A stretch of 11,421 bases of DNA from Paracoccaceae bacterium. GTDB taxonomy: Bacteria; Pseudomonadota; Alphaproteobacteria; Rhodobacterales; Rhodobacteraceae. The position numbers and the translations under genes are program-made. Location of the stretch: assembly GCA_020852535.1 (NCBI GenBank), contig JADZAO010000050.1, positions 1-11,421 of the forward strand, read 5' to 3'. The notes under the pieces were generated by a model, which had not been told where the DNA came from, did no database searches, and saw only the letters and a program-made list of their open reading frames with translations. Below, in pieces: positions 7,087-11,421 of this stretch. Positions within the stretch are counted from its first letter, which is position 1. Every line of letters starts with the position of its first letter.

Positions 7087-8415
7087 ATGTCCAACGTCAC
7101 CACCCGCTTCGCCCCTTCGCCGACCGGATATATTCACGTTGGCAACCTTCGCACCGCACTGATGAACTACCTAATCAGCCGTAAAGCGGGGGGAACCTTC
7201 ATCCTGCGCCTCGACGACACCGATCAAGAACGTTCCAAACAAGAATATGCCGATAGCATCATGGCCGACCTCGAATGGCTCGGCATTCATTGGGACCGCG
7301 TCGAAAAGCAATCGATGCGTATAGACCGCTACCGCGAAGCCGCCGAAGAACTAAAAAACAAGGGCCGTGTCTACGAATGCTTCGAAAGCTCTATCGAACT
7401 GGAGCTGAAGCGCAAGAAACAACTGAACATGCACCGCCCGCCGGTATACGACCGTGCGTCACTGGGACTGTCAGATGCAAACAAGGCAAAAATGCGCACC
7501 GAAGGGTATGACAGCTACTGGCGCTTCCTACTAAACTGGACCCACATCGAATGGAACGACAAAATCCTCGGCCCGATCTCGATCGATGCCTCCTCGGTCT
7601 CAGACCCTGTTCTGATCCGCGCCGATGGTCGGATTCTTTATACCTTTGCCTCATCGGTCGACGATATAGACATGGGGGTCACCTTCATCGTGCGCGGAGC
7701 CGACCATGTGACTAATACCGCGACGCAGATTCAGATCATGGAAGCAATGAGCGGCACGCCGCCTTCTTTCGCCCACCACTCGCTACTGACCGGAGGAAAA
7801 GGAGAAGAACTGTCCAAGCGACTTGGCACACTGTCACTACGCGATCTACGGACACAGGGCGTGGAGCCGATGGCGCTACTGTCCTTGATGGCGCGGCTTG
7901 GTTCATCAAAGCCCGTAGAATTGGCGTCTTCCATACAAGACCTGATCGACGGTTTCGATGTGAGCAGCTTCGGTGCTGCTCCAACAAAATTCAATGCCGA
8001 AGACCTATTTCCGCTGACCCGCGCCCACGTGCAATCCTTGCCACTTCCCGCCGTGGCCGACCAGATCAAAGCACTTGGCGTCACGGAGGCCGAAGCGCAG
8101 GATTTCTGGAATATTGCCAAGGCGAACATCACTATCCTGTCGGACCTTAAGGAATGGGCCGACCTCTTTCAAAACGGAGCCGATCCGCTCATCGAAACTG
8201 AGGATGCTAGTTTTGTCCAGGAAGCCTTGGCAATGCTGCCCCCGCGACCCTGGACTAAATCAACGTGGAGTGAATGGACAGAGGCAGTTAAGACCGCGAC
8301 TGGCCGCAAAGGGAAAACGCTCTACATGCCACTCCGCAAGGCTTTGACCGGACGGACGGACGGACCGGAAATGGCCGACATAATGCCACTCATCAAGGTC
8401 GTAAAAACGGGCTGA
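7087..8415 (+). CDS. gltX: Glutamyl-tRNA synthetase
   Basis: Charges tRNA-Glu with glutamate using ATP in the cytoplasm; in bacteria without GlnRS one such enzyme also misacylates tRNA-Gln for the GatCAB amidotransferase. 442 residues, slightly shorter than E. coli GltX (471) and, as recalled, normal for the Rhodobacterales form. The class I catalytic domain shows RFAPSPTGYIHVGNLRTAL with the HIGH motif as HVGN (17-20), then FILRLDDTDQERS, YECFE (96-100), SDPVLIRADGRILYTFAS, VRGADHVTNTATQIQI and the KMSKS-equivalent ELSKR (241-245). The anticodon-binding part ends in TGRKGKTLYMPLRKALTG and GPEMADIMPLI. The ATG at 7087 is chosen over the longer open frame because GAGGAG (7074-7079) lies 7 bases upstream and homology begins here. 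A (CGGA)4 run sits near the 3' end (8349-8364). Confidence 0.95.
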   Translation: MSNVTTRFAPSPTGYIHVGNLRTALMNYLISRKAGGTFILRLDDTDQERSKQEYADSIMADLEWLGIHWDRVEKQSMRIDRYREAAEELKNKGRVYECFESSIELELKRKKQLNMHRPPVYDRASLGLSDANKAKMRTEGYDSYWRFLLNWTHIEWNDKILGPISIDASSVSDPVLIRADGRILYTFASSVDDIDMGVTFIVRGADHVTNTATQIQIMEAMSGTPPSFAHHSLLTGGKGEELSKRLGTLSLRDLRTQGVEPMALLSLMARLGSSKPVELASSIQDLIDGFDVSSFGAAPTKFNAEDLFPLTRAHVQSLPLPAVADQIKALGVTEAEAQDFWNIAKANITILSDLKEWADLFQNGADPLIETEDASFVQEALAMLPPRPWTKSTWSEWTEAVKTATGRKGKTLYMPLRKALTGRTDGPEMADIMPLIKVVKTG

Positions 8416-8834
8416 CAGCCACACAACTACTGCCACAGAAGGTAAAATTCATCGTAAACCTAGTCAACCGTAACTACATCTCATGTCTTGGAAATCCGGT
8501 TAAGATCGCCACCATCGGCTATGCGAGAGTAATGCTTTTTTCACCACTACATCCTGCATCGGCCTATGGCTTCACATCCACTGCCGCAAAAATGAGCACA
8601 TCGTCAATTGATCGCTCCACCCGTTCAAAACAACAACGCGCGCCTTACTGCACCTATAAGGCAAAGAATTCTAAAAAAGCGACAAAGACGCATAAATGAT
8701 TTAATCTACAATCTTGAACGCAGATTTCACCACTAGATTAACGTCCATCCCATCGAACGCGGATACAAGGCTCAAACAGTATTCTTCCTACAAAGAAGGG
8801 GCGACGCACAGAACGGTTGGCACCAGCAGGCTCC
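8416..8834. other. Intergenic region between convergent gltX and rodA, no recognisable gene
   Basis: This 419-base stretch separates the convergent 3' ends of gltX (plus) and rodA (minus). I find no frame with both natural composition and a ribosome binding site, no tRNA fold and no GC-rich hairpin followed by T residues. A 35-codon Lys-rich plus-strand frame (8592-8699) has no ribosome binding site. Transcription from both sides must end here, so terminators may be Rho-dependent. Confidence 0.6.
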
Positions 8835-9974
8835 TCATTTCAGTCGGTACACATAGGCACTTTGCACCAAGCCGAATGCGATCAACAGAACCAACATGGC
8901 CGACCCACCATAAGAAAGGAAAGGCAGGGGCACGCCCACCACCGGCACCATGCCCATTACCATCGAGAGGTTCACCGCAATATAAAGGAAGAAATTCGCC
9001 CCAATGCCAAGAATCAGCAACTGACTGAACCGGTCCTTATTTTGTATCGCGCAGATGAACAAAAAAAACAAAATCAAAGCATAAAGCACCAGCAGCGTTA
9101 AAGTGCCAACAAAGCCAAACTCCTCTCCCAACGTGGTGAAGATAAAGTCAGTATGCTTTTCGGGCAAAAAGTTCAGCCGCGACTGCGTTCCCTGCATAAA
9201 GCCCTTGCCGCGCCACCCGCCCGACCCCAGCGCAATCTTGGCCTGCATAATATTATAACCCGCACCCAAAGGGTCAACCGAGGGATCAAGAAAGGTGTCG
9301 ATCCGACGATACTGGTAATCATGCAAAAACTGCCAAGGCGTGCCTCGTGTCATGAAGACTGATGTCACAGCCGCCAGCACCAACGCCAGTACGGCGACGA
9401 AATACCAAATATTCACCCCTGCCGCGAACATCACAACGGCACCGCCCATCAGCAACATCAGCGATGTGCCAAGGTTCGGCTGAATCGCCACCAAAGAGGT
9501 CGGCATCACGATCAAAAGCACTGGCACCATCACCCAAAGTAGGCGCGATACCTTGTTGGGGTCGAGCCAATCATAATAGGCCGCCAGCATCATCACCAAC
9601 GTGACTTTCATCAGTTCCGAGGGTTGAACTCGCACCAGACCAATATCGAGCCAGCGCTGCGCCCCCATGCCGACTGTACCGAATAACTCAACCGCAACCA
9701 GCAACAGAATAGTGATCGTGTAACAGATCGCCGCTGTATTGCGCCAAAACCAGATCGGCACGATGGCCATAGCGAACATCAATCCCATCCCTAGGCCAAA
9801 GCGCTTCATCTGCGGCTCGGCCCACAAATCCATCTGCCCACCCGCGATCGAGTAAAGCACCAAAAACCCGATGGCAGATACGATTGTCACCAACACGACC
9901 AACGCCCAGTTCAGATGAAACACCTTACGCAGCCCTGTCGGCGCGATCTTCACGCGATATTCAAGAAAACTCAC
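8835..9974 (-). CDS. rodA: Rod shape-determining protein RodA (SEDS glycosyltransferase)
   Basis: Inner-membrane SEDS-family peptidoglycan glycosyltransferase of the elongasome, polymerising lipid II into glycan strands with PBP2. 379 residues, about the usual length (about 370-380), with roughly ten hydrophobic helices. Landmarks are LNWALVVLVTIVSAIGFLVL (21-40), AQRWLDIG, the QPSE motif (117-120), the AIQPNLGTSLML segment, YRRIDTFLDP, the large periplasmic loop with QAKIALGSGGWRGKGF and LPEKHTDFIFTTLGEEFG, and the C-terminal GVPLPFLSYGGS. Asp276 in HTDFIF matches the catalytic Asp region of SEDS enzymes. It starts with GTG at 9974, 12 bases after the mrdA stop codon, with a purine-rich AAGGGG about 8 bases upstream, so mrdA and rodA form an operon. 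No terminator is evident downstream. Confidence 0.95.
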   Translation of the reverse strand: MSFLEYRVKIAPTGLRKVFHLNWALVVLVTIVSAIGFLVLYSIAGGQMDLWAEPQMKRFGLGMGLMFAMAIVPIWFWRNTAAICYTITILLLVAVELFGTVGMGAQRWLDIGLVRVQPSELMKVTLVMMLAAYYDWLDPNKVSRLLWVMVPVLLIVMPTSLVAIQPNLGTSLMLLMGGAVVMFAAGVNIWYFVAVLALVLAAVTSVFMTRGTPWQFLHDYQYRRIDTFLDPSVDPLGAGYNIMQAKIALGSGGWRGKGFMQGTQSRLNFLPEKHTDFIFTTLGEEFGFVGTLTLLVLYALILFFLFICAIQNKDRFSQLLILGIGANFFLYIAVNLSMVMGMVPVVGVPLPFLSYGGSAMLVLLIAFGLVQSAYVYRLK

Positions 9975-9986
9975 CCTATCGCCCCT

Positions 9987-11369
9987 TCAAGCCCGCGTCG
10001 TCTTCAATACGCTGCTAACCCGCAGCTTTTTCTTCAGCGCATTCAGATAGGTCTCAATCCGACCACGCTGAGAAACAGGATAAGCTTCCAGCGGCGGAAT
10101 ACCCCCTGTCAGAGCGCACAGCAAAACATCGCGGGCAATGGGGGCCGCAGCCGTCGCCCCCCCGCGGCCATGTTCCACAACCACGGCCACCGCATAGCGC
10201 GGTGCAGAATAGGGCGCAAAACCCACGAAAAGCGCATGATCGCGCTGATTCCAAGGCAGATCGTCGTTCGAAACGACCCCGCGCGCCCGCTCAGCCGCCG
10301 AAATGTTGCGCACCTGGCTGGTACCCGTCTTACCCGCCATCAACATCGTCTCATCGACGATGCGCGACGATTTTGCCGTGCCCTGTTTACCATTCATCAC
10401 GTCATACATGCCGGTCAAAACCAATTCCAGCATCGACGGATCAAGCCCCAGCGGTTTTGGGGTCGACATTTCGACCGGCTTGCCGCCCACTGACTTAATC
10501 AAGCATGGCTCGACCGCACGCCCCGTGGCCACACGCGCTGTCATCACCGCCAACTGCAGTGGTGAGGCCAGCACATAACCCTGCCCTATGGCCGCGTTGA
10601 TCGTATCACCGATCCGCCATTTTCGTCCCCAACGTTCCTGTTTCCAGTCCTTGTTAGGCATGATGCCTTCAGTAATAGCAGACATCGGTAGATCGTGCCG
10701 CATACCCAGCCCTAGACGTTTACCCATCGCCGCAATCGCGTCGATCCCGACCTTTTGCGCCACCTCGTAATAAAACACGTCGCAGCTCTGCTCCAACGAA
10801 TGTACCAGATTAACGGTGCCATGCCCGCCACTCTTCCAGCAATGGAAACGATGGCTACCGGATTCGATGTAACCGGGGCAGTAATGCGTAGTCTCAGGCG
10901 TGATTAGCCCCGCCTCCAATGCAGCCAGCGCAGTGACAATCTTAAAGGTAGATCCAGGCGGATAAGCCCCCTGTACCGATTTATTCGCCAAAGGATGATG
11001 ATCATTGTCCATCAGCGTTGAATAACTTCGCTGGCTGATGCCGCGCACGAACAAATTTGGATCGAAACCGGGAGCCGAAGTGCATGCAATCAATTCACCC
11101 GTATTAACATCAATCAGCACACAAGCGGCACTCATATCGCCCAGCCGGGCCTGTACAAAGTTCTGCACATCAGCATCAATCGTCAGCTGAATATCGGCCC
11201 CCGGCACACCTTCGGTTCGTTCTAGCTCGCGCATCACGCGACCCACGGCATTAACCTCAATCCGCTTGTTGCCCGCCGATCCGCGCAACGTATCCTCCAT
11301 CCAACGTTCCACACCAATCTTACCTATCTGAAACTTTGGAATGGTAGACCCGGATCCGGTGCTTACCAT
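9987..11369 (-). CDS. mrdA: Penicillin-binding protein 2, 5'-truncated by a fold-back
   Basis: Periplasmic class B transpeptidase that cross-links peptidoglycan made by RodA. Only the C-terminal part of a protein usually about 600-650 residues is here; the membrane anchor and much of the pedestal domain are missing. In this frame (460 residues) I see RIEVNAVGRVMRELER (36-51), QLTIDADVQNFVQARLG, the catalytic PPGSTFK with Ser140-Lys143, CPGYIESGSHRFHCW (164-178, possible zinc ligands as in E. coli PBP2), the SCD motif (195-197), the IGQGYVLASPLQLA region, and KTGT (347-350). The first eight residues, MVSTGSGS, are probably not native: they are encoded at 11346-11369 inside a fold-back, and homology begins at about residue 9 (TIPKFQIGK). 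An in-frame TGA lies at 11379-11381, so the frame cannot extend further. Operonic with rodA, 12 bases apart. Confidence 0.9.
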   Translation of the reverse strand: MVSTGSGSTIPKFQIGKIGVERWMEDTLRGSAGNKRIEVNAVGRVMRELERTEGVPGADIQLTIDADVQNFVQARLGDMSAACVLIDVNTGELIACTSAPGFDPNLFVRGISQRSYSTLMDNDHHPLANKSVQGAYPPGSTFKIVTALAALEAGLITPETTHYCPGYIESGSHRFHCWKSGGHGTVNLVHSLEQSCDVFYYEVAQKVGIDAIAAMGKRLGLGMRHDLPMSAITEGIMPNKDWKQERWGRKWRIGDTINAAIGQGYVLASPLQLAVMTARVATGRAVEPCLIKSVGGKPVEMSTPKPLGLDPSMLELVLTGMYDVMNGKQGTAKSSRIVDETMLMAGKTGTSQVRNISAAERARGVVSNDDLPWNQRDHALFVGFAPYSAPRYAVAVVVEHGRGGATAAAPIARDVLLCALTGGIPPLEAYPVSQRGRIETYLNALKKKLRVSSVLKTTRA

Positions 11370-11421
11370 TCCAAAGTTTCAGATAGGGAAGATTGGTGTG
11401 GAACGGTGGGTGGAGGATACG
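11289..11421. repeat. Imperfect inverted repeat (fold-back), 58-base arms
   Basis: Bases 11289-11346 and 11364-11421 are reverse complements with three mismatches in 58; the right arm runs to the last base of the window, so the repeat may be longer. The 17-base centre (11347-11363) contains the palindrome CCGGATCCGG (11350-11359). Both arms encode the same PBP2 segment (IPKFQIGKIGVERW), one on each strand. Two of the differences are synonymous (GGT/GGG, CGT/CGG) and one changes Met to Val. In the right arm every difference is a G directly after another G, a pattern seen in sequencing errors near read or contig ends. A chimeric join at a contig end is the likeliest explanation. Confidence 0.92.
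11341..11421 (+). other. Inverted duplicate fragment of the PBP2 gene, open at window end
   Basis: The plus strand from ATG 11341 reads MVDPDPVLTIPKFQIGK and continues IGVERWVEDT to the last base, 27 codons, with an in-frame TGA at 11329-11331 just upstream. It is the same PBP2 segment as on the minus strand. The residues DPDPVL before TIPKF look like the native PBP2 sequence in relatives, where D-P-(V/L)-L-x-I-P-x-F-Q-I-G-K is what I recall. So this arm probably preserves the true upstream codons of mrdA. It is not an independent gene. Confidence 0.7.

Noticed and set aside
8592..8699. 35-codon Lys-rich plus-strand frame (MSTSSIDRSTRSKQQ...)
   Set aside because: No ribosome binding site, low-complexity basic composition and no recognisable family; likely chance in AT-rich intergenic DNA.
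11289..11421. Hairpin telomere or terminal inverted repeat of a linear replicon or mobile element
   Set aside because: Both arms are internal coding sequence of mrdA, a conserved chromosomal gene, and no transposase, resolvase or target-site duplication is visible.

Overview
This is ordinary alphaproteobacterial chromosome, most likely from the Rhodobacterales (Roseobacter-type). The grounds are recalled resemblance of the proteins to that order: the adenine deaminase, a glutamyl-tRNA synthetase with HVGN and ELSKR signatures, stand-alone MoaB beside a family-4-like uracil-DNA glycosylase, YqgE divergent from a DsbD-N protein, and an mrdA-rodA pair. No search was run. I see no rRNA, tRNA, CRISPR array, phage gene or insertion sequence, and no new multi-gene system.

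Layout, left to right. The left edge cuts the start of an MsbA-like ABC exporter (minus strand, GTG start at 356). A 373-base gap with no recognisable gene follows. Adenine deaminase (minus) is divergent from a DMT/EamA permease (plus). YqgE (minus) is divergent from an exported DsbD N-terminal-domain protein (plus). A minus-strand pair, uracil-DNA glycosylase then moaB, converges on the DsbD-like gene. Upstream of that pair lie a candidate sigma-70 promoter, a 48-codon unidentified gene with a strong ribosome binding site (minus), and the divergent gltX (plus). After a 419-base gap comes the cell-elongation pair mrdA (PBP2) and rodA on the minus strand, with mrdA lacking its 5' part.

The genes are mostly housekeeping: purine salvage, molybdenum cofactor synthesis, DNA repair, tRNA charging, and side-wall peptidoglycan synthesis by the RodA glycosyltransferase with its PBP2 transpeptidase partner.

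Two things stand out. First, the last 133 bases are a near-perfect fold-back: the start of the mrdA fragment is repeated in inverted orientation around a short centre containing CCGGATCCGG. The plus-strand arm appears to carry the native upstream codons, so this looks like an inverted chimera or assembly artefact at a contig end. Second, the uracil-DNA glycosylase keeps its GEAPG motif but lacks the expected Asn, the HP-motif His and three of the four Fe-S cysteine positions of family 4, which questions its activity.
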